Counted from the first letter of the stretch, positions 51,932 through 62,308 are shown. The stretch is DNA of 64,000 bases from Candidatus Tisiphia endosymbiont of Dioctria linearis (GCF_964026545.1 NZ_OZ032156.1:558001-622000), one strand, 5' to 3'. Notes: a model not told the origin generated them from the letters alone. Made by a program: numbers and translations.

Positions 51932-52474
51932 TTATTGTATAGTGATATTGTTTTCAGATTTAGTATTATTAGGATAAAACCAAGTAAGGAGTACGCCAAA
52001 TAATAAAGAGAGATTTAGTAACAAATTCCATTCTGTCATGGATATGCCAAATAATTTAACTGTTGATTTGGTACAACTCGTGATCGGTTGGCTATAAAAT
52101 ATCTCTTTAATATCTTGGATGGATAAGTGTTTGGGAATATGGATTAAAGTTGTACAAAGAGTACTTGGCTCAACTATTCCTCTTTCCACCATACTATGAT
52201 AACCTGCCAATATGCAAGCACCTAATAAGTTTAGCACGATAAAAAATAAAGTATATTTGCTTATTTTTTTAATAATTAGTGCTACAACTGAAATCTTGAT
52301 GATAAATAAATACGGGAATCTTTGATAAATACATAAAGGACAAGGGGCAAAATGTAGTATATATTCAACAAAATAAGCTAAAGATAAGGCAAAGATGCAT
52401 ATGCAAATTAGGGTTATATGTAAAATTCTAAAGCTATCTTTACGAAAAAAATGTATAATAGAAGGAATGGTCAT
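51932..52474 (-). CDS. dsbB: DsbB-family disulfide bond formation protein
   Basis: DsbB reoxidises DsbA with quinone in the inner membrane, sustaining disulfide formation in the periplasm. The 180-residue product has four hydrophobic helices. The first loop has FAPCPLCIYQRFPY with the CxxC pair. GYHSMVERG follows, and the second periplasmic loop has cysteines in STLCTTLI and PITSCTKST. These four cysteines are the functional set, so the protein should be active. It is divergent from lysS. Confidence 0.92.
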   Translation of the reverse strand: MTIPSIIHFFRKDSFRILHITLICICIFALSLAYFVEYILHFAPCPLCIYQRFPYLFIIKISVVALIIKKISKYTLFFIVLNLLGACILAGYHSMVERGIVEPSTLCTTLIHIPKHLSIQDIKEIFYSQPITSCTKSTVKLFGISMTEWNLLLNLSLLFGVLLTWFYPNNTKSENNITIQ

Positions 52475-52597
52475 AAGTGAATAATAATTTTTAATCGGCT
52501 ATTGTCTAAGAATATTGTAAAAAACTCAAGAGATATGTTTATAAATTTACAGAAAAAACATGTATACTTAATAATCTCAATAATATGGATATTATAG

Positions 52598-54178
52598 ATG
52601 TCAGAATTAGAAATTTTAGAAGATGCTGTTAAATCAAATGCTTGGACTTTTTTAGAAGCAAAAAGAATATTAGATCAATTGGGCGGCAAAACCCCAGCTA
52701 AAGGCTATGTATTATTTGAAACGGGCTATGGACCGTCAGGGTTACCGCATATTGGTACATTTGCAGAGGTTGCTAGATCTATAATGGTGCAAGAAGCGTT
52801 TAAACAGCTATCGAATATTCCAACTAAGATGTTCTGTTTTTCTGATGATATGGATGGTCTGCGTAAAGTTCCAAATAATATCCCCAATCCTGATATGGTG
52901 GCATTGCATATTGGCAGACCTCTAACATCTGTGCCAGATCCTTTTGGTGAGTGTGAAAGTTATGGGCATTACATGAACGCCAAACTTCGCTCATTCTTAG
53001 ATAAATTTGGCTTTAAATATCAATTTGTTAGTAGTACAGAATGTTATAAATCCGGTTTATTTGATCAGATGATGCTAAAAGTCATAGACAAATATGATGA
53101 GATAATGGCTCTAATGTTACCAACCTTTCGAGCCGAAAGAAAAGCAACCTATTCGCCTTTCATGCCAATTTGTCCAAAAACCGGTATTGTCCTGCAAGTA
53201 CCTATTAGCAAGGTTGATCGTTTAAACGGCACTATTAGCTATCAAGACGAAGAAGGAAAATTGGTTGAAGTTCCTGTGACCAAGGGGCATTGCAAACTAC
53301 AATGGAAACCTGATTTTGGTATGCGTTGGGCTTCGCTACAAGTTGACTATGAAATGTATGGCAAAGAGCATATGAATAATGCTAAATTATATTCAGAGAT
53401 TTGTCGAATTTTGGGTGGCATTGAACCAGTACAATTTTTTTATGAATTATTTCTTAATGAAGATGGAGAGAAAATCTCTAAATCTACAGGCAACGGTATT
53501 ACAGTTGATCAATGGCTACAATATGCCCCTATGGAAAGTATGGCACTATTTATGTATCAGAATCCAACAAGAGCCAAACGTTTACATTTTGATGTAATAC
53601 CTAAAAATGTTGATGAATATATTACGTTTAATAAAAAATATCATTTAGAAACTGATCAAGTAAAGCGTTTTGCTAATCCAGTACACCATATTCATCATGG
53701 GAATGTGCCTATTATCGAAACTTTTGGCATTAGTTTTAGCTTATTGCTCAATCTAGCATCAGTTTGTAATCCGGAAGATAAATCGGTACTTTGGGGATTC
53801 ATCAGTCAGTACGCTCCAGATGCGACGTCGAAAAATGCTCCGTACCTTGATCATTTAACAGATTTTGCCATTGGTTATTATAATGACTTTATTAAAGCGA
53901 ATAAGTGCTATTTAACGCCTAATGTTCAGCAAAAAGTTATCTTACAAGAAATTAGCACTATGTTATCTACTTTACCAGTAGATAGTACTTCCGAACAGAT
54001 TCAGGAGAAAATTTATGATATAGGTAATAATCATGGTTATCATAATTTGCGAGATTATTTTAAAGAATTATATCAAATATTACTTGGTCAAACTGAAGGA
54101 CCAAGGCTTGGATCTTTTTTTAAACTTTTTGGTATTCAAGATACTATAAATTTGATTGATGAAAAAAATAAGGCTTGA
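52598..54178 (+). CDS. lysS: Lysyl-tRNA synthetase, class I
   Basis: This is the class I (archaeal-type) enzyme that charges tRNA-Lys, unrelated to the common class II LysRS; it is typical of Rickettsiales and some other bacteria. The 526 residues carry the HIGH-like [18 protein letters not shown] near 50, a long Rossmann insertion, and the KMSKS-like [17 protein letters not shown] near 290. The C-terminal helical domain binds the anticodon. The 3' end overlaps the next gene by 20 bases. Confidence 0.96.
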   Translation: MSELEILEDAVKSNAWTFLEAKRILDQLGGKTPAKGYVLFETGYGPSGLPHIGTFAEVARSIMVQEAFKQLSNIPTKMFCFSDDMDGLRKVPNNIPNPDMVALHIGRPLTSVPDPFGECESYGHYMNAKLRSFLDKFGFKYQFVSSTECYKSGLFDQMMLKVIDKYDEIMALMLPTFRAERKATYSPFMPICPKTGIVLQVPISKVDRLNGTISYQDEEGKLVEVPVTKGHCKLQWKPDFGMRWASLQVDYEMYGKEHMNNAKLYSEICRILGGIEPVQFFYELFLNEDGEKISKSTGNGITVDQWLQYAPMESMALFMYQNPTRAKRLHFDVIPKNVDEYITFNKKYHLETDQVKRFANPVHHIHHGNVPIIETFGISFSLLLNLASVCNPEDKSVLWGFISQYAPDATSKNAPYLDHLTDFAIGYYNDFIKANKCYLTPNVQQKVILQEISTMLSTLPVDSTSEQIQEKIYDIGNNHGYHNLRDYFKELYQILLGQTEGPRLGSFFKLFGIQDTINLIDEKNKA

Positions 54179-54908
54179 CCAGCATTTAGTAGAATGCCAA
54201 TTAGTTGATGATATTAACATCGCACGAAGCTTAATAATCCAAGGCAAAGTATATGTTAATCAGCAGCAAAATACTAAACCAGGTACGGGAATATCAATTG
54301 ATACTCGTGATATTATTATAAAACGCCCGATACATGATTATGTATCACGAGGGGCGTTAAAATTAATTGCCGCTCTAGACCATTTCAATATTGATCCACA
54401 AGGGCTGATTTGTCTAGATATAGGCTCTAGTACTGGTGGTTTTACTGAGGTTTTGCTTCGTAGAAAGGCTGAAAAGATTTTTGCAGTAGATGTCGGATAT
54501 GGCGAACTACATCATAAACTGTGTAATAACCCTACAATTTCAGTAATTGAAAGAACTAATGCCCGATATTTAACAATTGAGCAAATTAGTGCACCACCAG
54601 ATATTATCGTTTGTGACGCCAGCTTCATTAGCCTTACTACCATATTACCCACTGCATTTGGTTTAGCAAAAGATAATTGCCGTCTAGTTGCCTTAATTAA
54701 GCCGCAATTTGAAGTGTCCAAGAATGAGGTCGGGGATGGTGGTATTGTTAGAAGCCAACTCTTACATCAAAGAGTATGTGATAAAATTCAACAATGGCTA
54801 GAATCAAATTATAATTTTAACATATTTGGGGTAATACCCAGCCCTATTCTAGGAGCAAAAGGCAACCAGGAATTTTTAATTTATGGACAACGTAGAAAAA
54901 AACTATAA
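54159..54908 (+). CDS. tlyA: TlyA-family rRNA methyltransferase (S4 and FtsJ domains)
   Basis: TlyA-type enzymes 2'-O-methylate rRNA. The product opens with an S4 RNA-binding domain ([20 protein letters not shown]). The FtsJ-like Rossmann domain follows: [14 protein letters not shown], the SAM motif [47 protein letters not shown] and [20 protein letters not shown]. The length of about 250 residues is normal. I chose the ATG at 54159; the frame is open from a TTG one codon earlier. Overlap with lysS indicates one transcript. A transposase fragment begins directly after the stop. Confidence 0.93.
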   Translation: MKKIRLDQHLVECQLVDDINIARSLIIQGKVYVNQQQNTKPGTGISIDTRDIIIKRPIHDYVSRGALKLIAALDHFNIDPQGLICLDIGSSTGGFTEVLLRRKAEKIFAVDVGYGELHHKLCNNPTISVIERTNARYLTIEQISAPPDIIVCDASFISLTTILPTAFGLAKDNCRLVALIKPQFEVSKNEVGDGGIVRSQLLHQRVCDKIQQWLESNYNFNIFGVIPSPILGAKGNQEFLIYGQRRKKL

Positions 54909-55154
54909 ATCATCCCAAAGCCAAAGAAGAAGAGAAATTAATTTTTTCATAATAAAATTAGTGAGTATAGAAAAGATGGGAAACCTATTGTATATTTAGA
55001 TGAAAGTGGTTTTGCTCATGATATGCCTCGTACTCATGGTTATGCTGTAAAAGGATAAAGATGTTTTGGTTAGCAAGATTGGGGGGCTAAAGGACGAACT
55101 AATGTTATAGGTGCATTACTAGGAAATACACTATTAACAGTTAGTCTTTTTGTC
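54909..55154 (+). pseudogene. IS630-family transposase fragment (different element)
   Basis: The reading frames contain [13 protein letters not shown], then after a shift ISEYRKDGKPIVYLDESGFA, HDMPRTHGYAVKG, a stop, RCFG, a stop, and WGAKGRTNVIGALLGNTLLT. The DESGF segment holds the first catalytic aspartate. The sequence differs from the complete IS630 copies at the left end, so it comes from another element. Two in-frame stops and a frameshift make it dead. It lies between tlyA and the convergent nadK. Confidence 0.82.
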
Positions 55155-55943
55155 TTATTGCTCATTAAATTGCTCTTTAATAATTCGATTTTCAAGGCTA
55201 TTTCTTTTATCAAATAGTAATTTGATCATCTTGTTTTTTGCTGATTTAATTAATACTGACTTAATATCATCAAATTCTTGAAAATCGGCAGCTGCATTTA
55301 CTGGTCTTTTATTACTTTCTAAAATTTCAAATTTTATAGTAGTGGAAAATGGTAGTAATGCACCATGCCAACGTCTTGGACGAAAAGGACAAATTGGTGT
55401 TAGACATAATACGTTTGACTCAAGTGGCAAAATAGGCCCTCCGGCAGATAAGTTGTAAGCACTGCTACCAGCTGGAGTCGCAACCATTGCCCCATCAGCT
55501 ACTAATTCACTCATACGTTCAACTTGATCAATTTCAATCTTAAATTTAGCTGCTTGGTTGGTTTTACGAAATATCGAGACTTCATTAATAGCTAGGGCGG
55601 TATAGGTTTTACTATCTACAGTTTCTACTTGCGTCTCTAAAGGGTATAAATGAGAAACTATTGATTCTTGTAAATTATCTATTAATTTTTCTATAATAAT
55701 TGAATTCATTAAAAACCCAATATTGCCAGAATTAATTCCATAAAAAGGAACGTTCAGGTGCATATAACGATGTATCGCATGTAATAATTCGCCATCTCCG
55801 CCAACTACAATAATTACTTCTGCTTTTTCTACTTTACAGAATTGATAAAATAGTTCAAGCTGGTTAACTAGTTCTAACGACTTCGTGGAATTGTTATAAA
55901 TAATCGCCATTTTATTTACATTAATTTTAGTTTTTGCCAACAT
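55155..55943 (-). CDS. nadK: NAD kinase
   Basis: NadK phosphorylates NAD to NADP with ATP. The 262-residue product has the GGDGE motif in EVIIVVGGDGELLHAIHRYM near residue 50, PFYGINSGNIGFLMN, NEVSIFRKTNQAAKFKIEID, and ELVADGAMVATPAGSSAYNL with GGPILPLES. The start at 55943 overlaps the upstream phosphatase gene by 28 bases. The ATG at 55910 (MAIIYNNS) would remove the overlap but shorten the N-terminus by 11 residues. Confidence 0.95.
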   Translation of the reverse strand: MLAKTKINVNKMAIIYNNSTKSLELVNQLELFYQFCKVEKAEVIIVVGGDGELLHAIHRYMHLNVPFYGINSGNIGFLMNSIIIEKLIDNLQESIVSHLYPLETQVETVDSKTYTALAINEVSIFRKTNQAAKFKIEIDQVERMSELVADGAMVATPAGSSAYNLSAGGPILPLESNVLCLTPICPFRPRRWHGALLPFSTTIKFEILESNKRPVNAAADFQEFDDIKSVLIKSAKNKMIKLLFDKRNSLENRIIKEQFNEQ

Positions 55944-56584
55944 AAATACAATATATGGTTAATTATTAATACAAAAAAACATGAGGCTAGTACATCACTT
56001 AAAAAATGCCCCCCCATTAATATGCGACTTAACCCAATTAATGAGCCAAAAATTAAGGTGATACTGTAGATTCTTGAGAAATATATAACAGGAGCAATAT
56101 ACGCAAGGCTAGTTAAACTATATCCCATAGCTGCATGTCCTGATGAAAATGAGCAGTTATGTACACATTCATTAGAAATTGAAAAAGCTCGAGTAAAATT
56201 TTTGGAACCATTAAAATTTTTAATTTGCACAGGACGAGCCCTACCAAAATGTTCTTTAAATAGATGATTCACCAATAATCCAGGACCTATTGCTGTAGAT
56301 AAAATTATATAAAAGCTCCCAGAAATAATAAGTCTATTAAAAGTTTTATGCTTAACAATTAAGTAAATTAAGTATAATAATGTTACTGTAAGTAGTAGTT
56401 TAGTTAATATTGGAATAATTTCAAACAATAATTGGACAATGCTATTGTTACGGTAGATAAATCCATCTTTACTGTCGTAGAATAATTTTGAGAAATCTAT
56501 ATCAAAATTAGGAAATAGTACGATCAATAATAAGACTATACCAAAGGCAAATATGTTCGCATAAACTAAATTAGTATTAATCAT
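55916..56584 (-). CDS. PAP2-family membrane phosphatase
   Basis: The 222-residue product has about six hydrophobic segments and all three phosphatase motifs of the PAP2 superfamily: KEHFGRARP, CSFSSGHAAMGYSL and SRILMGGHFLSD. Proteins of this group remove phosphate from lipids such as phosphatidate, undecaprenyl pyrophosphate or lipid A. The long loop between motifs 1 and 2 (ISNECVHNCSFSSGH) recalls LpxE-like enzymes, but the substrate is uncertain. Its 3' end overlaps the nadK start. It is divergent from the RNase J gene. Confidence 0.87.
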   Translation of the reverse strand: MINTNLVYANIFAFGIVLLLIVLFPNFDIDFSKLFYDSKDGFIYRNNSIVQLLFEIIPILTKLLLTVTLLYLIYLIVKHKTFNRLIISGSFYIILSTAIGPGLLVNHLFKEHFGRARPVQIKNFNGSKNFTRAFSISNECVHNCSFSSGHAAMGYSLTSLAYIAPVIYFSRIYSITLIFGSLIGLSRILMGGHFLSDVLASCFFVLIINHILYLCWQKLKLM

Positions 56585-56647
56585 AGACTAAAAGCCGAAA
56601 ATAAAGTATAAAAATATACTCAAACCATACATAATATAGAAGTTAAC

Positions 56648-58321
56648 ATGCCATTCAACATTAAAAACCATAAAAATGCTTTACTATTCTTACCACTTGG
56701 CGGGTCAAATGAAATCGGCATAAACGTCAATCTATATCATTATAAGGGAAAGTGGTTGATGGTTGATTGCGGTAGCGGCTTTGCTGATAACTATTTACCA
56801 GGTGTTGATATGATAATTGCTGATATTAGCTTTATCGAACAATATAAAAAAGATTTGTTAGCTTTAGTCCTAACTCACGCACATGAAGATCATTTGGGAG
56901 CAATCCAATATTTGTGGAGCAGTCTAAAATGCCCAATATATGCCACTACCTTTACTGCAAATTTTCTGAAACTTAGATTAGCTGAATATGATTTTGCTAA
57001 AACTATAAAAATTCATGAAGTAAAACCTTCGGCAAAAATAAATCTTGATCCATTCCAATTAGAAATGGTACCGCTTACCCATTCAGCTCCAGAAATGCAA
57101 GCAATTATGATACGCACAGAAGCTGGCAATGTTTTTCATACTGGAGATTGGAAGTTTGACCATGATCCTTTACTCGGTGAAAAAGCTAACAAAGATTTAC
57201 TAAAATCCTATGGTGATGAAGGGGTTTTAGCTCTAGTTTGTGATTCAACTAATGTATTTAATGCGGGAACTTCTGGCTCGGAAGGAGAAGTGCGTAAAAG
57301 TTTAATAGATATTATAGCAGGTTGCCCCCAAATGATTGTGGTAACAACCTTTGCTTCAAATTTGGCACGGCTTGAAACTATAATTCATGCAGGTCAGATG
57401 GCAGGAAGAAAAGTAGTGCTATCAGGAAGAAGTTTGCATAGAATTTTGCTCGCAGCTCAGGAAAGTGGTTATATGAAAGATATTGCCCCTTTAATTGATG
57501 AGCAGGATGTTGCAAGATTTAAAAGGCAAGATCTTCTAATTATTGCTACTGGCTGTCAAGGTGAACCACTAGCAGCTACTGCTAAAATGGCAAATAATAG
57601 TCACCCTAGTATCAAGTTAGCTCCTAAAGATACAGTTATATTCTCTTCAAAAATTATTCCTGGCAATGAAAAGAAAATTTTCCGTATGTTTAATATTTTT
57701 GTAAGAGCAGGAATTGAAGTGGTAACTGAACGAGATCATTTTGTTCATGTTTCTGGACATCCATCAATTGACGAACTTAAGCAAATGTACGCCTTAATTA
57801 GACCTCAGATTTGCGTGCCAGTACATGGTGAGCCGGTACACATACATGAACAAGCAAAATTAGCTCGTAAAAATGGTATAAAGCATGCTGTTGAAGTAGA
57901 AAATGGTAGCCTAGTATTACTTGATCCTCATAATCCACGTATTTTAACTAAAGTAACAACGGGTTATTTGGCTGTTGATGGCAATTATCTTTTACCAGCG
58001 GAATCACCAATTTTTAGAACTCGTAGACGTATGCATGATGATGGTATAGTAGTTGCTTCTCTGATAATAAATAAGAAGGGCGAACTTACTTGTAGACCTA
58101 TTTTATCTATGCCAGGACTTCTTGACTCTAATGATGATGCCCAGCTAATTAATCTAATCAAAGATAATATTACTGAAACAGTAGAAATTCAGAGAAAATC
58201 AAAAGGTAATCTCCTCGATGAGCAGGTCGAAAATGCTGTAAGGTCAGCTATTCGCAAAATATTAAAACATGAAATGAATAAATCGCCTCTTATAATAGTT
58301 AATGTGGAGAAAGCTATTTGA
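56648..58321 (+). CDS. rnj: Ribonuclease J
   Basis: RNase J combines endonuclease and 5'-3' exonuclease activity for RNA turnover and maturation. The 557-residue product has metallo-beta-lactamase motifs: MVDCGSGFADNYLPGVDMII, LTHAHEDHLGAIQYLW (HxHxDH), PLTHSAPEM and VFHTGDWKFD. The beta-CASP part follows, with VLALVCDSTNVFNAGTSGSE, FSSKIIPGNEKKI and VHVSGHPSIDELKQMYALIR. It ends in a small C-terminal domain. The length is usual for the family. Confidence 0.95.
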   Translation: MPFNIKNHKNALLFLPLGGSNEIGINVNLYHYKGKWLMVDCGSGFADNYLPGVDMIIADISFIEQYKKDLLALVLTHAHEDHLGAIQYLWSSLKCPIYATTFTANFLKLRLAEYDFAKTIKIHEVKPSAKINLDPFQLEMVPLTHSAPEMQAIMIRTEAGNVFHTGDWKFDHDPLLGEKANKDLLKSYGDEGVLALVCDSTNVFNAGTSGSEGEVRKSLIDIIAGCPQMIVVTTFASNLARLETIIHAGQMAGRKVVLSGRSLHRILLAAQESGYMKDIAPLIDEQDVARFKRQDLLIIATGCQGEPLAATAKMANNSHPSIKLAPKDTVIFSSKIIPGNEKKIFRMFNIFVRAGIEVVTERDHFVHVSGHPSIDELKQMYALIRPQICVPVHGEPVHIHEQAKLARKNGIKHAVEVENGSLVLLDPHNPRILTKVTTGYLAVDGNYLLPAESPIFRTRRRMHDDGIVVASLIINKKGELTCRPILSMPGLLDSNDDAQLINLIKDNITETVEIQRKSKGNLLDEQVENAVRSAIRKILKHEMNKSPLIIVNVEKAI

Positions 58322-58397
58322 ATTAGGTTTTATTACTGAGACCCATTGTTGAATAAATATAAACACAAATTATTTCTGTTAATCCAAGAGTATTTTT

Positions 58398-59561
58398 ATG
58401 ATAAAAAATAGAATCTTCACCTCTGAATCGGTTTCTGAAGGGCACCCAGATAAAATTGCCGACCAAATTTCTGATGCGATTTTAGATGCAATTATCACTC
58501 AAGATCCTAAATGCCGTGTTGCATGTGAGACTTTAGTGAAAACTGGTATGATTTTAGTAAGTGGAGAGATTACTACAAATTCTTGGGTTGATATAGAGCA
58601 AATAGCACGTGATACAGTAAGAGAAATTGGTTATAATAACCCTAGTCTTGGATTTGATGCAGATTCTTGTGCTGTTATATCCGGTATTACCAAACAATCA
58701 GTAGATATAGCTATTGGTGTGGATAACCAAGATGAGGATATGATTGGTGCTGGTGATCAAGGAATGGTATTTGGTTACGCCTGTAATGAAACAGAAGTTC
58801 TGATGCCAGCTCCAATATATTATGCTCATAAATTAGTTAAGAGGCAAGCTAAATTACGTAAGCAAGGAATTTTGCCATGGCTTGGTCCAGATGCAAAATC
58901 ACAAATTACTTTACGATATCAAGGCAATAAGCCGATTGGTGTTGATACGGTTGTATTATCAACTCAGCATTATAGCCATGTAACTCATAGCCAACTAGTA
59001 GAAGCGGTAATGGATGAAATTATTAAACCAGAGCTACCAGCAGAATGGATTAGTAAAGATACAAAATATTTAATTAACCCCACTGGTAGATTTGTTATTG
59101 GTGGACCTGTAGGAGATTGTGGGCTTACTGGTAGAAAAATTATAGTAGATACTTATGGGGGAATGGCTAGGCATGGTGGTGGTTGTTTTTCTGGTAAAGA
59201 TCCAACAAAAATAGATCGTTCTACCGCTTACATGGCTCGCTATATTGCTAAGAATATTGTAGGAGCTGAGATAGCGGATCGTTGTGAAATACAAATATCC
59301 TATGCAATTGGAGTGGCAGCTCCTGTATCTATTTTAGTTGACACTTTTGGTACTGGTAAACTAACTGATAATGAAATAGTGGAATTAGTAAATGAGCATT
59401 TTGATCTAAGACCAGGTAGAATTATAAAACAACTCAAATTGCAAACTGCTTGTTATCAAAAAACAGCGGTATATGGGCATTTCGGTAGAGAAGATCAAGG
59501 ATTTACTTGGGAACAATTAGATAAAGTGGCGTTATTACGTGCTGCCTCACTAAAAAAATGA
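58398..59561 (+). CDS. metK: S-adenosylmethionine synthetase
   Basis: MetK makes S-adenosylmethionine from methionine and ATP. The 387 residues have [37 protein letters not shown] (the active-site loop) and [20 protein letters not shown]. No frameshift or internal stop is present. This is notable because metK is broken in several well-studied Rickettsia, which import SAM from the host. This organism should be able to make its own. The rest of the unit is not visible; a decayed open frame lies antisense to its last bases. Confidence 0.97.
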   Translation: MIKNRIFTSESVSEGHPDKIADQISDAILDAIITQDPKCRVACETLVKTGMILVSGEITTNSWVDIEQIARDTVREIGYNNPSLGFDADSCAVISGITKQSVDIAIGVDNQDEDMIGAGDQGMVFGYACNETEVLMPAPIYYAHKLVKRQAKLRKQGILPWLGPDAKSQITLRYQGNKPIGVDTVVLSTQHYSHVTHSQLVEAVMDEIIKPELPAEWISKDTKYLINPTGRFVIGGPVGDCGLTGRKIIVDTYGGMARHGGGCFSGKDPTKIDRSTAYMARYIAKNIVGAEIADRCEIQISYAIGVAAPVSILVDTFGTGKLTDNEIVELVNEHFDLRPGRIIKQLKLQTACYQKTAVYGHFGREDQGFTWEQLDKVALLRAASLKK

Positions 59562-59735
59562 CCATGCTTCATTTGGCTGATCCGCTGTTACTGCATCTCT
59601 GAATTTAGAGTCAGTCTTATATTCCTCGCTTTCCTCCACCTTTCTAGTTTTTTCATACACTCCCTGTAAGCTTAGCTCTTGCTCTCGCATTGCATTGGCT
59701 AGGTGTGCTTCTTTTTCCCCTTCTAATTTAGTTTA
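59550..59735 (-). pseudogene. Fragment of an unidentified helical protein
   Basis: The minus strand reads KLEGEKEAHLANAMREQELS followed by QGVYEKTRKVEESEEYKTDS and [16 protein letters not shown], then a stop within the metK end. The composition is that of a real protein C-terminus. A stop lies just upstream, so only about 58 codons remain. I do not recognise the family. The remaining bases up to 59859 are AT-rich with no other feature. Confidence 0.5.
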
Positions 59736-59859
59736 TAGAATTGTGATATTGTTACAACCAAAATTTATTATTTCAATTTTCGATACTATTTTTCTCTTGC
59801 TATTAATTAATCAAATCATCACTATATTATTAGTGTTAATTAAATATTAAGGTGAATTA

Positions 59860-61212
59860 ATGATAGGATATCAGCAAGAACAAAGAAGCCTAACTAAAGA
59901 GCAAAAACAAGCAGTAGGGTTACTGTCCGTTGGAACATTCTTAGAGTATTTTGACCTGATGCTTTATGTACATATGGCTGTATTTCTTAATGAATTGTTT
60001 TTCCCAAAAGCTGATCCTCATACTACCGCTATTTATTCAGCTACAGCTTTTTGCTCTACCTTTGTTTTTAGACCTATTGGGGCAGTAATATTTGGATGGT
60101 TAGGTGATAATATGGGGCGTAAGACTACCGTTGTCATAACGACTTTTATCATGTCTTACTATGGCTAATCTGCCTACCTATGCTCAAATAGGCATTACAG
60201 CTTCCTGGTTGGTTACAATATGCCGTATAATGCAAGGAATATCCTCTATGGGAGAGGCAGTAGGAGCAAAACTTTATTTAACTGAACTTATAAATCCACC
60301 AATCCAATATCCAGCTGTTTCATCAGTTGCGATTTTTGGTACTTTAGGAGGAGTTGTCGCTTTAGGAATAGCATCGTTAGTGACCTCTTATGGATTTAAT
60401 TGGCGTCTAGCATTTTGGATAGGAACAGGCGTAGCACTGGTTGGTACAGTAGCCAGAAGGAGTCTTAGGGAAACGCCAGAATTTGCTGATGCCAAACGTC
60501 AGCTAAAAAAAACTTTTCAGCAGACTTCAAATGTTGCCAGCATAGATCTAAAAAAGCTAGAAAATAATCCAATATGGAAGGAAAAAGTTAATAAAATAAC
60601 AGTAATAGCCTTGTTTCTAATAGAATGCATGTGTCCTGTACTCTTTTATTTTGCTTATATTTATTGCGGAAATCTTTTAAAAACTTCTTTTGACTACAGT
60701 ACTGCACAGGTTATTCATCAAAATTTTATTATCTCAATATGTGCCTTCTTAAGCAGTTTAGTATTAACATATTTGAGTTACAGAATATATCCGTTAAAGA
60801 TTATAAAAACCTTATTATTGATATTTTGTGTATTTGTTTTAGCTTGTCCTTATTTATTAAATAATATTAATAGCTCACTTGATGTTTTTTAATTCAATTA
60901 TTCGTTGTATTATTTGGACCTACCGGTCCTGGTCTAGGAGAGCCAATCTTTTATAGATATTTTCCTGTCTTTAAAAGGTTTAGCTGTGCTAGTCTTACAT
61001 TTGCTATATCTCGTGCCTTGATGTATTTAGTTACTTCTTTTGCAATTGTTTACTTAACTGAATATTGGCATCATTGGGGGATAATGATGATATTGTTCCC
61101 AGTTTGCATAGGTTTTGCATTCGGACTATTTCATTTTGAAAAATTGGAGAAAGAGGCTGGGAATTATCCACAAAAGTCCTATGTAGATCATGGTGAACAG
61201 AATGTGGTATAG
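59860..61212 (+). pseudogene. ProP-like MFS transporter (proline/betaine type), two frameshifts
   Basis: Three frames join into one transporter of the metabolite:H+ symporter group of the major facilitator superfamily. The first (59860-60168) has VGTFLEYFDLMLYVHMAVFL and FRPIGAVIFGWLGDNMGRKT, the loop 2-3 signature. A one-base shift near 60160 leads to MANLPTYAQIGITASWLVTI and RIMQGISSMGEAVGA. A second shift near 60888, explained by one T lost from a T-run, leads to LFVVLFGPTGPGLGEPIFYR and the end. With the shifts repaired the length is about 450 residues, normal for ProP. It is probably non-functional. Confidence 0.85.
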
Positions 61213-61840
61213 CTAAATGCCGACAACATAATTCAATAATTTGTTTTGTTACTGTTGGTATTTTTAAATGCATAGATAAAGTTACAAAATGTATTACCGT
61301 CTCCTCTATAATCTTCTTAATTTTTTCAGGGGATTTTACACCAACAGTTTTTAGATTATGAATTCTATCAAAAATTTTAATCAATGCCACATCATATTTT
61401 TTTTGCTGAAATAATATATTTAGTGTTTCTGCAGAGCTAATCTTGCCATGAGGCTTGACCCTAGTTAAGTCTTCTACTTGACTAGCAACCTTGCTGCCAA
61501 AGATGTAAGCAATCATCTTTTCGGTAAGTTCTGTATCTTCAATGGTATCGTGTAGTAATGCAGTAACAATCATGTCGGTTCTAAACAATTTTGGAACTGT
61601 TAGAGCGGTATATTCAGCAACCATATAAGCCACTTCAATCGGATGTGAGTAATACGGTCCGCCTGACTGCCTCATTTGACTGCCATGACATTCTTTAGCG
61701 TAATAAATGCCTTTTTTGACTTCATCAATATCCACCGGCGTAACTACTTGTTTATTTAGCTGTTCAAGTTTAGTAAGTAACCGTTCAGCGTAAGTACAAG
61801 ACCTGTATTTTGAATTATCCCAACAGTTAATATCTTTCAT
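61031..61840 (-). CDS. SpoT-like (p)ppGpp hydrolase domain protein, synthetase missing
   Basis: The 269-residue product contains the HD hydrolase domain of SpoT at about residues 45-200: HGSQMRQSGGPYYSHPIEVA, TALLHDTIEDTELTEKMIAY and ALIKIFDRIHNLKTV. All metal-binding residues (H, HD, D) are present, so it may hydrolyse ppGpp. No synthetase domain follows. The last 60 residues are antisense to the end of the ProP-like gene and have no SpoT-like pattern, so the original gene was probably cut there. Such SpoT pieces are typical cargo of rickettsial mobile elements. Whether it is expressed is unknown. Confidence 0.75.
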   Translation of the reverse strand: MKDINCWDNSKYRSCTYAERLLTKLEQLNKQVVTPVDIDEVKKGIYYAKECHGSQMRQSGGPYYSHPIEVAYMVAEYTALTVPKLFRTDMIVTALLHDTIEDTELTEKMIAYIFGSKVASQVEDLTRVKPHGKISSAETLNILFQQKKYDVALIKIFDRIHNLKTVGVKSPEKIKKIIEETVIHFVTLSMHLKIPTVTKQIIELCCRHLAIPHSVHHDLHRTFVDNSQPLSPIFQNEIVRMQNLCKLGTISSLSPNDANIQLSKQLQKK

Positions 61841-61938
61841 GCAATAACCTTAATTATTTTTACCTTTTTGCAATCACTTTAATTATCATTAGAATCGATT
61901 TTAAATTAGAAGTCAACTTATTTAATGGGAAAAATTAG

Positions 61939-62212
61939 TTATTTTTCTATTAGAACAATATCTAATATTTTACTCGCATAGGATATGGTTTTGATGGTTA
62001 ATACCCACTTAATGTCATGTGATATTTTAGCAAGATATCTTTTATTACCTTCTGGGATGATTACTTTAGAATCATTTTCACCTAATTGTATTGCTTTGTC
62101 ATAATTTCTAACTGCTTCTTGGTAATTTCCCATCTCAAAATAGACCGAACCCTTTCTAGTCATAGCACCCACGTAGGTGGGAGCCATAGCTAAAACATCT
62201 TCTAATAGATAA
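61939..62212 (-). pseudogene. TPR-repeat protein fragment
   Basis: The minus-strand frame has YLLEDVLAMAP and AMTRKGSVYFEMGNYQEAVR, then NYDKAIQLGENDSK, one clear tetratricopeptide repeat, followed by an unrelated tail. Its beginning is cut by the family C repeat at 62213. TPR proteins accompany SpoT-like genes in rickettsial mobile elements, and this fragment lies beside one. Confidence 0.65.
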
Positions 62213-62308
62213 ATATAGTTAATTCAGGAGAATTTGGTGCTTAGGAGCGATGGAGCAAAGCCTATATGGAAAGGCGAACGACGAGTAACTCGCATCAATT
62301 GACTATAT
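62213..62308. repeat. Palindromic repeat, family C, copy 2
   Basis: It begins ATATAGTTAATTCAGGAGAA and ends CATCAATTGACTATAT; the two ends are inverted. Inside are GAATTTGGTGCTTAGGAGCG and AAGCCTATATGGAAAGGCG. Its right end forms the last codons and the TGA stop of tlc. Confidence 0.85.

Noticed and set aside
58322..58397. Possible SAM riboswitch upstream of metK
   Set aside because: Only 76 bases are available, and I see no SAM-I or SAM-II core sequence or pseudoknot.
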